Source: Chryseobacterium sp. c4a (lineage in GTDB: Bacteria; Bacteroidota; Bacteroidia; Flavobacteriales; Weeksellaceae). From it: a stretch of 64,000 nt of DNA. Location: NCBI RefSeq assembly GCF_009900745.1, contig NZ_WXVU01000013.1:62001-126000 (forward strand), given 5' to 3'. The notes under the pieces are model-generated. The model worked only from the letters and a program-made list of their open reading frames with translations, had not been told where the DNA came from and did no database searches. The stretch's first letter is position 1. Each line of letters begins with the position of its first letter. Both the position numbers and the translations under genes were made by a program. Positions 43,279 to 52,439 of this stretch are shown piece by piece.

Positions 43279-45033
43279 ATGATGGAAAATAATAATCATC
43301 TTAACAGAAGAAGATTCCTAAAAAATTCACTGTTGGCTGCCGGAGGACTTCTTATTGCTCCTCTGATTATAAGCTGTAGTGATGATGATTTTACTGACAA
43401 TGGAAAAGCTCCTGATGATCTTAAAAATGCAGGTTTTGATACTGGAGTAGCCAGTTTTGATCCTACAGCAACGGGAGTTATTATATGGACAAGATATTCC
43501 GGAGGAACAAATGCAGAAATTACATGGGAAATAAGTAAAAACAGCAATTTCTCTGAGATTTTAAGAAGAGGAAATGCTAATGCATCAGCAACCAATGACT
43601 TTACTGTAGCGGTAGATGTACAGAATATTCCGTCCAATACCAAATATTACTACAGATTCTATAACCTTAAAACGAAAGAATCCAGTGTAATAGGTGAGAC
43701 CATTACATTACCCTCTAAAACAGATTCTGTAAATGATGTGAAAATGGCGGTGGTATCATGTTCCAATTTTCCTGCAGGGCTTTTCAATGTATATGGAGCG
43801 GTTGCCAAATCTGAAGCTGATGTAGTAGTACATCTTGGAGATTATATCTATGAATATGCACCGGGGCAATATGGAACCAATCCATACACGAATCAACTTG
43901 GAAGAGCTCATAAGCCAGCTAAAGAAATCCTGAATCTGGACGACTACAGAGAAAGATACAGACAATACAGAGGTGATAAAAACCTTCAGTTAGCCCACCA
44001 GAAAAAGCCTTTTATCTGCGTATGGGATGACCATGAATTTGCCAACGATACCTACAAATCCGGAGCAGAGAACCATCAGCCGGATGAAGGAGACTTTGAA
44101 TTGAGAAAAAAAGCTGCATTTCAGGCATACAGCGAATATGTTCCTCTTAAAACAGGAAAAGATCTCAGAATCTACAGAAGCTTCAACTTCGGAAATATTG
44201 TTTCCCTTTATATGATGGATACCAGAGTGATAGCAAGAGATAAACAGTTGGAGTATTCGGATTATTTAGATGCTGCTGGAAACTTTGATCAGGTGAAATT
44301 TAAAACTGCATTTTTAGATCCCAACAGAAAATTGATTGGAAGTGAACAAATGACTTGGTTAGGTTCTCAAATCAATGCAGATACCGCAAAATGGAAAGTA
44401 TTGGGACAGCAGATTCTGATGACCAAAATGATGGTGCCTGCAGAATTATTGATGCTTCTCAATCAGATTTTAGCAGAAATAAAAAAGCTTGGAAGTGCAC
44501 AACCAGCTACGATGCAGGCTTTACAAAATACAATTGGGCAGCTGATCGTTATCAAAGAAAGATATAAAAAGCAAGATCCGGCACTTACACCGCAGGAAAT
44601 AGCAAGAATAACGACCACTTTACCTTATAATCTTGATGCCTGGGACGGATATTTCATGGAAAGAGAACAATTATATTCCCTCCTTGCCGGTAAAAATATT
44701 GTTGTATTAGCAGGTGATACACACAATGCTTGGTTAGGAAAATTAACCAATGCACAAGGAAAGTTCATTGGAACCGAATTGGCTTGCAGCTCCGTTTCCT
44801 CACCAGGTCTTGAAGGCTATCTTGGGATCACTTCAGATCCTACCCAGGCGATTGCATTGGCTCAAGCTTTTTCAGCACTGATTGATGATTTGGATTATGC
44901 CAACCTTTATAAAAGAGGATATCTGCATGTGAAATTTACAGCCGGAAGTTCAGACGCAGAATGGAGGTTTGTAGACAATGTAATTTCCGATGTTTATAAT
45001 GTGACAACAGAAAAAAAATATACAATCTCATAG
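43279..45033 (+). CDS. phoD: Alkaline phosphatase D family protein
   Basis: Secreted metallophosphatase of the PhoD family. From the ATG at 43279 (an upstream TTG at 43264 is also in frame) it is 584 residues. The start RRRFLKNSLLAAGGLLIAPLIISC has a twin-arginine-like motif followed by a lipobox, so it is exported folded and lipid-anchored. The N-terminal Fn-like domain (about 40-130) precedes the catalytic domain with VVHLGDYIYEY, WDDHEFANDTY and VLAGDTHNAW, which hold the expected metal ligands. The gene symbol is by family. A terminator follows closely. Confidence 0.9.
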   Translation: MMENNNHLNRRRFLKNSLLAAGGLLIAPLIISCSDDDFTDNGKAPDDLKNAGFDTGVASFDPTATGVIIWTRYSGGTNAEITWEISKNSNFSEILRRGNANASATNDFTVAVDVQNIPSNTKYYYRFYNLKTKESSVIGETITLPSKTDSVNDVKMAVVSCSNFPAGLFNVYGAVAKSEADVVVHLGDYIYEYAPGQYGTNPYTNQLGRAHKPAKEILNLDDYRERYRQYRGDKNLQLAHQKKPFICVWDDHEFANDTYKSGAENHQPDEGDFELRKKAAFQAYSEYVPLKTGKDLRIYRSFNFGNIVSLYMMDTRVIARDKQLEYSDYLDAAGNFDQVKFKTAFLDPNRKLIGSEQMTWLGSQINADTAKWKVLGQQILMTKMMVPAELLMLLNQILAEIKKLGSAQPATMQALQNTIGQLIVIKERYKKQDPALTPQEIARITTTLPYNLDAWDGYFMEREQLYSLLAGKNIVVLAGDTHNAWLGKLTNAQGKFIGTELACSSVSSPGLEGYLGITSDPTQAIALAQAFSALIDDLDYANLYKRGYLHVKFTAGSSDAEWRFVDNVISDVYNVTTEKKYTIS

Positions 45034-45069
45034 TTTTAAAGAACATATCTTATTTTCAATTTTGTACAG

Positions 45070-45098
45070 AGCTTCAGGGAACAACTGGAGCTTTTTTT
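45070..45098 (+). terminator. Terminator after phoD
   Basis: Stem 45070-45077 with 45085-45092 (one G-T pair), loop of 7, then a T run. Confidence 0.75.
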
Positions 45099-45126
45099 AT
45101 TCTCATTTTTTCCGTATATTAAACAG

Positions 45127-45816
45127 ATGCAAGAGAATTTTACAAAACAATTTTTACCATTAGTTTCCAAACCTAGCCGGATAATGACATGGCTGATAAA
45201 TATTTCCGGAGGAGCATTGTTGCTGGCGATGTTTATAGTACTTGCTGTGCTTCCCTTTTTAATATCAGACAGTGTGAAGATACTTGTGCTCATTGCTATA
45301 TTATATTATCCTGTTTGGGCTGTTGCGATGTATCGGATTTTCCGTTATATGAGAAAGAATATGGCTGTAGCTATCAGGAAAATAATAGTAGATGATAAAG
45401 GAATTCATTTTTATAAAAAAGATGGAAGCATAGATGATGTGCTTTACAGTCAGTTGGGGCCATCTTATCTTTCAGATGATTATGAAGTGTATATATCGAA
45501 AGAACGCAAAACATGGATACTCACTGTAGGAATAGACCATAATGAAACTCAAATAATGTTTGATGGAACACACCTTGGAAGTATGTATTACATTAAAAAT
45601 TCAAGAGCGCTGCGAGCCCGATTTATCGAAGGAATTGCCCGCTTCAGACCCGATTTGAGAATAGATCCTGTTGTATTTGAAGAATTCAGTATTCATCCCG
45701 AAAAATTTACCTTTGACAGGAATAGGTATCTTAAGCACATAGGCGAAGCAGCTGTTATATTAGGTATTATATTATTAATCAGTTTCGGATTGATGTTCCT
45801 GGTTGTAAAAAAATAG
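45127..45816 (+). CDS. Hypothetical membrane protein
   Basis: A 229-residue protein. Two adjacent membrane helices (about residues 20-48 and 52-76) are followed by a cytoplasmic part of alternating strands (KIIVDDKGIHFYKKDGS, WILTVGIDHNETQIMFD) resembling a PH-like domain, and a last helix (about 205-227). This layout is like bacterial PH-domain or STM3941-like membrane proteins; the family is not certain. No operon partner is evident and no promoter was found. Confidence 0.55.
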   Translation: MQENFTKQFLPLVSKPSRIMTWLINISGGALLLAMFIVLAVLPFLISDSVKILVLIAILYYPVWAVAMYRIFRYMRKNMAVAIRKIIVDDKGIHFYKKDGSIDDVLYSQLGPSYLSDDYEVYISKERKTWILTVGIDHNETQIMFDGTHLGSMYYIKNSRALRARFIEGIARFRPDLRIDPVVFEEFSIHPEKFTFDRNRYLKHIGEAAVILGIILLISFGLMFLVVKK

Positions 45817-46046
45817 GAAAACAAACTGTAAAATGTATCCGTTTTCCTGCTTTCATCAAAATAAATCACAAAGTCATGTCACAAGGAAAAATCAACATTA
45901 AGAATTATCCTGTTAGCGAACATCAATTTCCTTAATGTGTTTAATCTACACTTCTTTTTCTGTTCGAATTGAAAACCAGATAAAAAAACAAATCATATTT
46001 CTCAAAAAATATATAAATTAGATTCACACAATTAATTGAAAAACAA

Positions 46047-47627
46047 ATGGTGGAGAATTTTATATATTATCTCGGACTGGTTCTTGTCATTATTGGAGCC
46101 ATTATGCTGGCGAATCGTTTAAGAGTTGCTTATCCCATTATATTGGTGATTGCTGGTCTCCTTATCAGTTTTATTCCCGGGTTACCACCCATTAAAATTG
46201 ACCCTGAACTTATTTTTATCATTTTCCTGCCACCATTATTATACGAAGCCGCTTTTGCTGTTTCATGGAAGGAAATTTGGAAGATGAGGCGGATCATTAC
46301 CAGCTTTGCTTTTATTGTTGTATTTCTTACCGCGATATCAGTCGCTTTTGTAGCCAATTCATATATTCCCGGGTTTTCATTAGCGTTAGGTTTTGTATTG
46401 GGAGGAATTGTTTCTCCACCAGATGCAGTGAGTGCAGGTGCTATTTTGAAATTTGTAAAAGTTCCTAAAAATTTGTCTACTGTTTTAGAAGGTGAAAGCT
46501 TGTTCAACGATGCTTCCTCACTTATCATTTTTAGATTTGCTATGGTAGCCGTAGCAACCGGACAGTTTATCTGGCAGGATGCAGTGGTAAGCTTTGGATG
46601 GATGGTATTCGGAGGATTGGGAATCGGCCTTGTGTTGGCATTTATCTTTCTTAAAATTGAAAAAATATTTCCAACCGATGTTAATATGGATGCTATCCTT
46701 AGCTTGGTAGCACCTTATGTAATGTACATTGCTGCTGAAGAAGTTCATTCTTCTGGAGTATTGGCGGTGGTGAGTGGCGGATTGTTTCTCTCCATCCGAA
46801 GACATGAAATTTTCAGAACTTCAGAATCACGGCTTAAAGGTTCCAATGTATGGGAAAGTTTCGTATTCCTGATTAACGGAATTGTGTTTCTATTGATCGG
46901 CTTAGACTTACCGGAAATTATGGTAGGGCTGAATAAAGAAGGAATAGCTCTTTCAGATGCAATCATGTATGGATTACTGATTACAGCAGTCCTGATTATC
47001 GTACGTTTTCTATCCTCTTTTGGGGCTGTTTTTGTGACAATGATTATGAGAAATTTTATTAATGTTGCCGATAGAGATCCGGGAATGAAAGCTCCTATAC
47101 TGATGAGCTGGACGGGGATGCGTGGTGTGGTTTCATTAGCCGCAGCCCTATCAATCCCTGTAGTGATGGAAAACGGGCAGCCTTTTCCTCATCGTGATCT
47201 TATTCTTTTCATTACTTTTATTGTAATTTTGGCAACCCTTATTATTCAGGGACTTACATTACCCGCTTTGATCAAGAAACTTCACTTGTCTGATACCGGA
47301 GGAGAATATATGTCTGAAGACGAATCAGAACATTTTTTAAGAAGAGGAATGCGCCGTATTGCCCTCAATTATCTTCATGAAAACTATAAAGAAAGACGAA
47401 GTGAAAATGAATATTTCAATAAATTGATGGATCGATGGGAGCAGGAAGACAAAGAAAATTCAGTGCATAAGATGTCTGATGAGGCTAAAGAAATTTATTT
47501 TGAAACACTGGAACAACAACGCATCTGGCTTCGCGAAGAAAACAGACGCAATCCAAATATCGACGAAGAATATATAAGACATTATCTAACCAGGCTGGAT
47601 CTTGAAGAAGAAAGGCTCAGAATGTAA
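46047..47627 (+). CDS. Na+/H+ antiporter, CPA1 type
   Basis: Sodium/proton antiporter of the inner membrane (NhaP-like). The 526-residue protein has about 12 helices up to residue 410, with the ion-site motif GESLFNDASSLIIFRFA and PPDAVSAGAILK in the core, and SWTGMRGVVSLAAALSIP near helix 11. The C-terminal 115 residues are a charged cytoplasmic tail. It is likely for pH, salt or Na+ balance. The MBL hydrolase gene follows after 12 bases and is probably co-transcribed. Confidence 0.92.
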   Translation: MVENFIYYLGLVLVIIGAIMLANRLRVAYPIILVIAGLLISFIPGLPPIKIDPELIFIIFLPPLLYEAAFAVSWKEIWKMRRIITSFAFIVVFLTAISVAFVANSYIPGFSLALGFVLGGIVSPPDAVSAGAILKFVKVPKNLSTVLEGESLFNDASSLIIFRFAMVAVATGQFIWQDAVVSFGWMVFGGLGIGLVLAFIFLKIEKIFPTDVNMDAILSLVAPYVMYIAAEEVHSSGVLAVVSGGLFLSIRRHEIFRTSESRLKGSNVWESFVFLINGIVFLLIGLDLPEIMVGLNKEGIALSDAIMYGLLITAVLIIVRFLSSFGAVFVTMIMRNFINVADRDPGMKAPILMSWTGMRGVVSLAAALSIPVVMENGQPFPHRDLILFITFIVILATLIIQGLTLPALIKKLHLSDTGGEYMSEDESEHFLRRGMRRIALNYLHENYKERRSENEYFNKLMDRWEQEDKENSVHKMSDEAKEIYFETLEQQRIWLREENRRNPNIDEEYIRHYLTRLDLEEERLRM

Positions 47628-47639
47628 AAAAATAAAGCA

Positions 47640-48686
47640 ATGAATTTAGTAAAACAACTCGGGCAGTTTCCTGATGAAAAAAGAAAAGAATACTTCAGTA
47701 CACTTCCCAATTATGCTAATGGGAGATTTCAAAATATATTGATTACACCAGCTTTATTAGAGGGTGAAAGTATGACCAAAGCCCTTCTTAACAGTTTGTG
47801 TAAAGTAGAAAATACTTCACCAAAATCAGCACTTCCTTTTGTTATCACAGATCTAAAAAATCTTTCACCGGAAGAAAATGTTCTGGTATGGTTTGGGCAC
47901 AGCTCCTATTTTATACAAATTGATGGCAAAAAGTTCCTAATAGACCCTGTTTTTAGTGGAAATGCTTCGCCAATGCCCGGATCTATAAAAGCATTTCAAG
48001 GCGCAGACTATTATAAACCCGAACATATACCGGATATAGACTTTCTTTTGATTTCCCACGATCACTGGGATCATCTGGATTATAAAACGGTACAGGAATT
48101 AAAAGATCGAGTAGGAAAAGTAATTTGTGGATTGGGAACAGGGCAGCACTTTGAATACTGGGGTTGGGAATCTGAAAAAATCATTGAAAAAAACTGGTGG
48201 GAAAGTATTGATATTGCGGATGGTTTTAGAATTACATTGACTCCGGCAAGACATTTTTCCGGAAGGCTGCTGAACAGAAATATTTCTCTTTGGACTTCCT
48301 TCGTCCTGAAGACCCCAACTAAAAATCTATTTTTGGGCGGTGATAGCGGCTATGGAAACCATTTTGCCGAAATTGGAAATAAATATGGGCCATTTGATCT
48401 TGCCATAATGGAATGCGGACAATACAACGAAAAATGGCCGTACATTCACACATTGCCGGATCAGCTTATTGGAGAAATACAAGAATTAAAAGCGAAAAAT
48501 TTTATCCCCGTCCATCATTCAAAATTCAAGCTTGCACAGCATCCGTGGTTTGAACCAATAGAATTAGCCGCTAAAAATGCAGAAGACAATAATCAGCCGA
48601 TTACTTTACCCATTATAGGGGAAAAAGTAGATCTCAATCAATTAGAAAATGTAACCTGGAAAAAATGGTGGGAAGAATACTGGTAG
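47640..48686 (+). CDS. MBL-fold metallo-hydrolase, UlaG/NAPE-PLD-like
   Basis: A metallo-beta-lactamase-fold hydrolase of 348 residues. It has the metal motif SHDHWDHLD (HxHxDH), a GHSSYFIQIDGKKFLIDPVF opening strand pair, a GGDSGYG loop and a later HHSKF His. The tail matches UlaG/NAPE-PLD-like enzymes that act on phosphodiesters or lactones; the natural substrate is unknown. It is cytoplasmic and follows the antiporter by 12 bases. Confidence 0.85.
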   Translation: MNLVKQLGQFPDEKRKEYFSTLPNYANGRFQNILITPALLEGESMTKALLNSLCKVENTSPKSALPFVITDLKNLSPEENVLVWFGHSSYFIQIDGKKFLIDPVFSGNASPMPGSIKAFQGADYYKPEHIPDIDFLLISHDHWDHLDYKTVQELKDRVGKVICGLGTGQHFEYWGWESEKIIEKNWWESIDIADGFRITLTPARHFSGRLLNRNISLWTSFVLKTPTKNLFLGGDSGYGNHFAEIGNKYGPFDLAIMECGQYNEKWPYIHTLPDQLIGEIQELKAKNFIPVHHSKFKLAQHPWFEPIELAAKNAEDNNQPITLPIIGEKVDLNQLENVTWKKWWEEYW

Positions 48687-48717
48687 AATAAAATACATAT
48701 ACTTAGCGAAGAAAATT

Positions 48718-48745
48718 AAAACCTGCCCATCACTGAGCAGGTTTT
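48718..48745. terminator. Bidirectional hairpin between convergent genes
   Basis: Nine-bp stem (AAAACCTGC with its complement, 10-base loop) between the MBL gene and the DUF4822-like gene, with short A and T tracts. Confidence 0.6.
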
Positions 48746-48768
48746 CCTTATTATCAAAAAAATAATCA

Positions 48769-49608
48769 CTATTGAGGTTCCTTGTGAGAATCCTTCGTGT
48801 GAATAATATCATAGAATACAGATGGATTAGTAGCATCAGGGGTAATTCTGTAGGTAAATGTCGTTTCATTCAGAACAAGAATATCTACAACGCGTGTGAA
48901 TGTTGGAGTTGTAAGGGTTCTTGTTTTTCCGTCTGGAGAAATAGACCATGTCCCTTCTGATCTCAATAAATCATTCAATCCGAAGATTTTAAAAGTTCCA
49001 TTAGCTTTGAAGTAAGAATATCCTACATACCCGGCTACACTTGAATTATCTAAAGCAACATCGGCTCCGCTTTTATCTTTAGCACCTGTAGTTTTCCATG
49101 GAGTAGAAGCCAGTGTAAGCTGTCCGTTTTTAGGCTCTGCATGAGCAGTTCTTGTATGGATAATATCATAATAAACAGATAGATCAGCCGCATTAGGACA
49201 GATTCTGTATGTGAATTCATTTTTGTTTAAAACAAGAATTTCAACATCACGAGTAAAAATCGTTGTTCCATCCGGATTTAAAGCAGCAATTGTTCTCGTC
49301 TTTCCCTGAGCATCTACAGACCATGTTCCTCTTGATCTTAATACATCAGTTAAACTGTAAATAGCAAAGTTCCCATCTGCTTTAAAGTAAGCAAATCCTA
49401 CATAACCAGCTACGCTGGCATCCGTTAATGCTACATTAGCACCGTTTTTATCTTTAGCTCCCGTAGTTTCCCATGGAGTAGAAGATAGAACCTGCGAGGG
49501 AGTCTGTTGCTCAATAATAATTTCGTTATCATCGCTGGAGCATGAAACGAAAGGAGCAGATAAAAGTATCGCTGCAGACAAATAACATAGTTTTTTCAGT
49601 GTATTCAT
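48769..49608 (-). CDS. Lipoprotein with two DUF4822-like repeats
   Basis: From the ATG at 49608 the product is 279 residues with a lipobox (FVSC) after a good signal. Two domains of about 110 residues each repeat in tandem: STPWETTGAKDKNGANVALT...GYVGFAYF...RGTWSV...YYDIIHTRTAHAEP and STPWKTTGAKDKSGADVALD...GYVGYSYF...EGTWSI...FYDIIHTKDSHKEP (only key parts given). I recall the unit as DUF4822. Both copies are full length and very alike, so the duplication is recent or kept uniform. It is a surface or periplasmic protein of unknown role. Confidence 0.75.
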   Translation of the reverse strand: MNTLKKLCYLSAAILLSAPFVSCSSDDNEIIIEQQTPSQVLSSTPWETTGAKDKNGANVALTDASVAGYVGFAYFKADGNFAIYSLTDVLRSRGTWSVDAQGKTRTIAALNPDGTTIFTRDVEILVLNKNEFTYRICPNAADLSVYYDIIHTRTAHAEPKNGQLTLASTPWKTTGAKDKSGADVALDNSSVAGYVGYSYFKANGTFKIFGLNDLLRSEGTWSISPDGKTRTLTTPTFTRVVDILVLNETTFTYRITPDATNPSVFYDIIHTKDSHKEPQ

Positions 49609-49629
49609 AAGGGTATTTTTAAGTATTTG

Positions 49630-49637
49630 CAAACTTA
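49630..49637 (-). promoter_or_regulatory. -7 promoter element for the DUF4822-like gene
   Basis: TAAGTTTG on the minus strand (TAnnTTTG), 21 bases before the start at 49608, the same spacing as several other genes here. Confidence 0.45.
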
Positions 49638-49726
49638 TCCCTATTGCGGGTTAAAACTGTTGTATGAAATATCTCTTTTGTTGTAAAAAATATAACCGAT
49701 CTTGTAATAAGTTAACTAATATCATA

Positions 49727-50581
49727 TTACCAGCCTGTCACCAAAAGATTTCTTGCTGCTTTTACACTGCATTTCTGGTATTTTGAATAGGCCAATGCCG
49801 CTCTGCTTCTGATTTGTTCACCCGACTCATTGTTGAGATAACCTGTTAAAGCATCATGCAGAATATAAGCTTCGGGAGCCATCAAATGACTTGACCAAAC
49901 TAAAGGATTAGATTTGGTTTCCAGTAATAATGGTGCGAAAAATCGTTTGCTGTAACAGGCCAGAATAATACAATCTCTTGTCTGATTATCCGTATTTTTA
50001 AAAGATTCAGACAGTTGGAAATCCATCAATCCGTCATGTCCCACATAAGACACAAGTTTAGCATTTCCGTAAAGTCCAATTTTGGTATTATTCACTGAAA
50101 GTACATCTTTCATTTGTCCTGAATTGCTGTAGAAAAAATCTTTTGTACAGTTTTTGATATATTGCCCATCATAAGCATCAGCAACCAGATAATAATTTTT
50201 CTTTGAGGTATGTTGAAAAATAAGCCTTTCCATTCTTATTGAATCCTTTTTTTCAGATTTTAAAAGCTTCCAGTCCTTGCTCTTTTTAAAGTAAGTCCGA
50301 ACTCCATAAGCCGCTCCCCAATATAAGTTTTGATCAGGATCCTGCCCATTTCCTATTTTTTCGGGAACAGGAACAATGCCTTGGTATTTATTATCACATA
50401 AAGCAACAAGTACATGAAGTGTTTTAGTGTCTTTATCAAAATTATCGATATTCTTCAAGGTTTCCTGACCTTTGCCAAGACCTGCAAGGTTAATAATTTT
50501 TTCTTTCGTTTTATTTTCACAGCTTAGCAGACAAAGAGTGAAGCATAGTAATACAAACAAAAACGGGTTATTTATTTTCAT
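49727..50581 (-). CDS. Lipoprotein with caspase-like His-Cys pattern
   Basis: From the ATG at 50581 the product is 284 residues with a lipobox (LLSC at 18-21). The mature part shows a beta-alpha pattern with YVGHDGLMDF (His182) and, after a helix, IILACYSKRFF (Cys209). That His-strand and Cys-strand order is the dyad layout of caspase/CHAT-fold peptidases. LHVLVALCDN and LYWGAAYGVRTYF read as the first strand and helix. This is my pattern reading, not a family match. It is probably exported and anchored; substrate and partners are unknown. Confidence 0.5.
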   Translation of the reverse strand: MKINNPFLFVLLCFTLCLLSCENKTKEKIINLAGLGKGQETLKNIDNFDKDTKTLHVLVALCDNKYQGIVPVPEKIGNGQDPDQNLYWGAAYGVRTYFKKSKDWKLLKSEKKDSIRMERLIFQHTSKKNYYLVADAYDGQYIKNCTKDFFYSNSGQMKDVLSVNNTKIGLYGNAKLVSYVGHDGLMDFQLSESFKNTDNQTRDCIILACYSKRFFAPLLLETKSNPLVWSSHLMAPEAYILHDALTGYLNNESGEQIRSRAALAYSKYQKCSVKAARNLLVTGW

Positions 50582-50638
50582 GGCTTTGTGCATTTTCTAT
50601 AAAAGTACAACAAACTGCTTTATGAAAAAACTATTCTT

Positions 50639-50690
50639 TCACAGATCATAAAGATGCAGATGGTAAAGCTTCTCACAGATCACACAGATG
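50639..50690. repeat. CACAGAT-type intergenic repeat
   Basis: Two related words (CACAGATCATAAAGATGCAG and CACAGATCACACAGATGG) in tandem in a 250-base spacer. This style of word is, from memory, frequent in flavobacterial spacers. Confidence 0.4.
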
Positions 50691-50822
50691 GCTACAAATA
50701 TGAAAATCAAAAATTTTCAAAAACTTTTGTGGTTAATTATCTTTTAGCTTTTCCTTTGATATTAGTGTTTAAAGTTTCTGTATTTAGAAGATCGTTGTAA
50801 AGAATCTTATCTCTAAAAGTTC

Positions 50823-50830
50823 TATTTTTG
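50823..50830 (+). promoter_or_regulatory. -7 promoter element, near-leaderless, of the DUF434 gene
   Basis: TATTTTTG (TAnnTTTG) ends 3 bases before the ATG at 50834. A TTG lies 25 bases upstream of it, slightly too far. Confidence 0.4.
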
Positions 50831-50833
50831 AGT

Positions 50834-51553
50834 ATGAATAACAGAAACCGCGGAAAAAATACAGGCGATGATGCATTGTTCGGTTCAGAAAAACAGATCA
50901 GTAAACTGAAACTGGCTGTTCAGGATATGCAGTATTTACTCACAAGAGGGTATGCAGAAAAAGCGGCATCTGATCTTATTGGAAACAGATACCGATTGAA
51001 AACACGACAGATACAAGTCTTGCGTGGGGCATCGGCATCAGAAGGGCAAATTCATGACAGAAAGAAGAAACAGCTGAAAATTTCGGATCTGAAAAATAAA
51101 ACTGTTTACCTTGATGGCTTCAATGTATTAATCCTGTTGGAAAGTTTATTGTCAGAAGCCTATATTTTTGAAGGGGTTGATGGCTGCTTTCGAGATCTCT
51201 CCGGTGTTCATGGGACGTATAAGAGAGTTAACCAGACTCAGAGAGCCATAGAGCTTGTGAGTGCATTTTTTCAAAAGAGCCAGGTTCAGAAATTAGTATG
51301 GATTTTTGACCGGCCGGTTTCCAATAGCGGAAGAATTAAGCAGATTGTTGTTGATGTTGCGATGGAAAATCAACTTAACTGGGAGGCAGAATTAGAATTT
51401 AGTCCGGATAAGTTTTTGGCAGAAAGCTCTGCAATAATTATTTCTTCAGATGCCTGGATTCTGGATCATTGTAAAGAATGGTTTAATCTTATAAGTTATC
51501 TTATCGAAGAAGAAAACCTGTCTGTTAATCTGATACAATGTTACGATGAATAA
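50834..51553 (+). CDS. DUF434/DUF5616 protein, PIN/NYN-like
   Basis: A 239-residue cytoplasmic protein (ATG at 50834; a TTG at 50828 overlaps the promoter). The N-terminal 75 residues are helical and basic and correspond to DUF434. The rest corresponds to DUF5616 and reads like a PIN/NYN-type nuclease: VYLDGFNVL, IFDRPVSNSG and SSDAWILDHC hold acidic residues at the places such a fold needs. That nuclease reading is inference. It overlaps the next gene by 8 bases (ATG inside its last codons), so the two are translationally coupled. Confidence 0.75.
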   Translation: MNNRNRGKNTGDDALFGSEKQISKLKLAVQDMQYLLTRGYAEKAASDLIGNRYRLKTRQIQVLRGASASEGQIHDRKKKQLKISDLKNKTVYLDGFNVLILLESLLSEAYIFEGVDGCFRDLSGVHGTYKRVNQTQRAIELVSAFFQKSQVQKLVWIFDRPVSNSGRIKQIVVDVAMENQLNWEAELEFSPDKFLAESSAIIISSDAWILDHCKEWFNLISYLIEEENLSVNLIQCYDE

Positions 51554-52196
51554 GTTTGATGAGTATATTCCATGGATTTCAGCTGATTGGAAGGGAAAAT
51601 ATCAGGCTGTTTTAACAGAAGACCATCTAAAGGCTCTGTCGGAGAATATTCAAAAATTTCAGGATAACATTCTGGAGTATAACCTTCCGTATTTTAATGA
51701 AGAAGTCAAGATTAACAGAAAAAAGATCTTTAATCAGTTTATCAACATTTTCAATACTAATGAAACAGATGAGGTGAAAGCAGCGCAGTTGGAAAGTATT
51801 CCATTTGAAAATTGGCTGATTATTTTAGGGCAAAGACTGACTTCTGCAAGCATTCGTGATGAAAGGGCAGTTCCACCCCTAAACTCAATGTTGATTAAAG
51901 CCTGCCAAGAACCTTTTAACGACGATATTACCATTGGCCAACGTGCCTGGGAAAAACATACAGGAAGAATGGAAGATAACTTCTGGGGCGAAGTCAAAGG
52001 AAATAATCAGCAGAAACAGGAGAAAGTAATGATGAAAGTTCAATATATCTTAGACAACAGAACCTGGTGGAATGTTTTCTTTCATTATAAGCATGAACTG
52101 GTCTTTGAAGTCAGAGAAAAAGAAGGCCACGGAATCCGTTGGAGCCATGGAGGAAAAAAACTGATAGGATTTCTTGAAAAATTTATCAATGAATAA
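51546..52196 (+). CDS. Hypothetical protein coupled to the DUF434 gene
   Basis: A 216-residue soluble protein I do not recognise. It is mixed alpha/beta with a Trp-rich C-terminal half (WEKHTGRMEDNFWGE, NRTWWNVFFHYKHEL, GIRWSHGG). No signal, membrane segment or obvious catalytic motif is seen. It starts 8 bases before the end of the DUF434/DUF5616 gene and ends the two-gene unit, so it may be a partner of that protein. An inverted-repeat element starts 6 bases after the stop. Confidence 0.6.
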   Translation: MNKFDEYIPWISADWKGKYQAVLTEDHLKALSENIQKFQDNILEYNLPYFNEEVKINRKKIFNQFINIFNTNETDEVKAAQLESIPFENWLIILGQRLTSASIRDERAVPPLNSMLIKACQEPFNDDITIGQRAWEKHTGRMEDNFWGEVKGNNQQKQEKVMMKVQYILDNRTWWNVFFHYKHELVFEVREKEGHGIRWSHGGKKLIGFLEKFINE

Positions 52197-52201
52197 AATA
52201 A

Positions 52202-52340
52202 AAGTTGGAAGTTGGAAGAAGGAGGCTGGAAGTTACTTTTTGCTCCGAAACTTTTTATAATTTTTTAAGGAATGATAAAAGAAATAGAATTCATCCTATG
52301 ACATTGATAACTTCCTTCTTCCAACTCCTAGCTTCCAGCC
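52202..52340. repeat. Palindromic intergenic element, copy A
   Basis: About 139 bases with imperfect terminal inverted repeats built from GGCTGGAAG, TTGGAAGAAGGA and AAGTTA words. The right arm (52306-52340) reads, in reverse complement, almost the same as the left arm of copy B at 53513. Confidence 0.7.
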
Positions 52341-52390
52341 TATTTAACTAATATTTTCCCACTGCGTAAAAAGATTGCGTACATTATGAT

Positions 52391-52398
52391 TAATTTTG
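52391..52398 (+). promoter_or_regulatory. -7 promoter element for the flanked lipoprotein
   Basis: TAATTTTG (TAnnTTTG), 41 bases before the start at 52440. The nearest TTG is only 13 bases upstream, so the -33 part is weak. Confidence 0.35.
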
Positions 52399-52439
52399 TC
52401 CTCATATTTCGGATGTAATCTGACCAAAAAATAAAAACT

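Noticed and set aside
45877..45936. 19-codon frame starting ATGTCACAAGG before the antiporter
   Set aside because: It is too short to support without conservation and has no promoter or leader evidence; left as a note.
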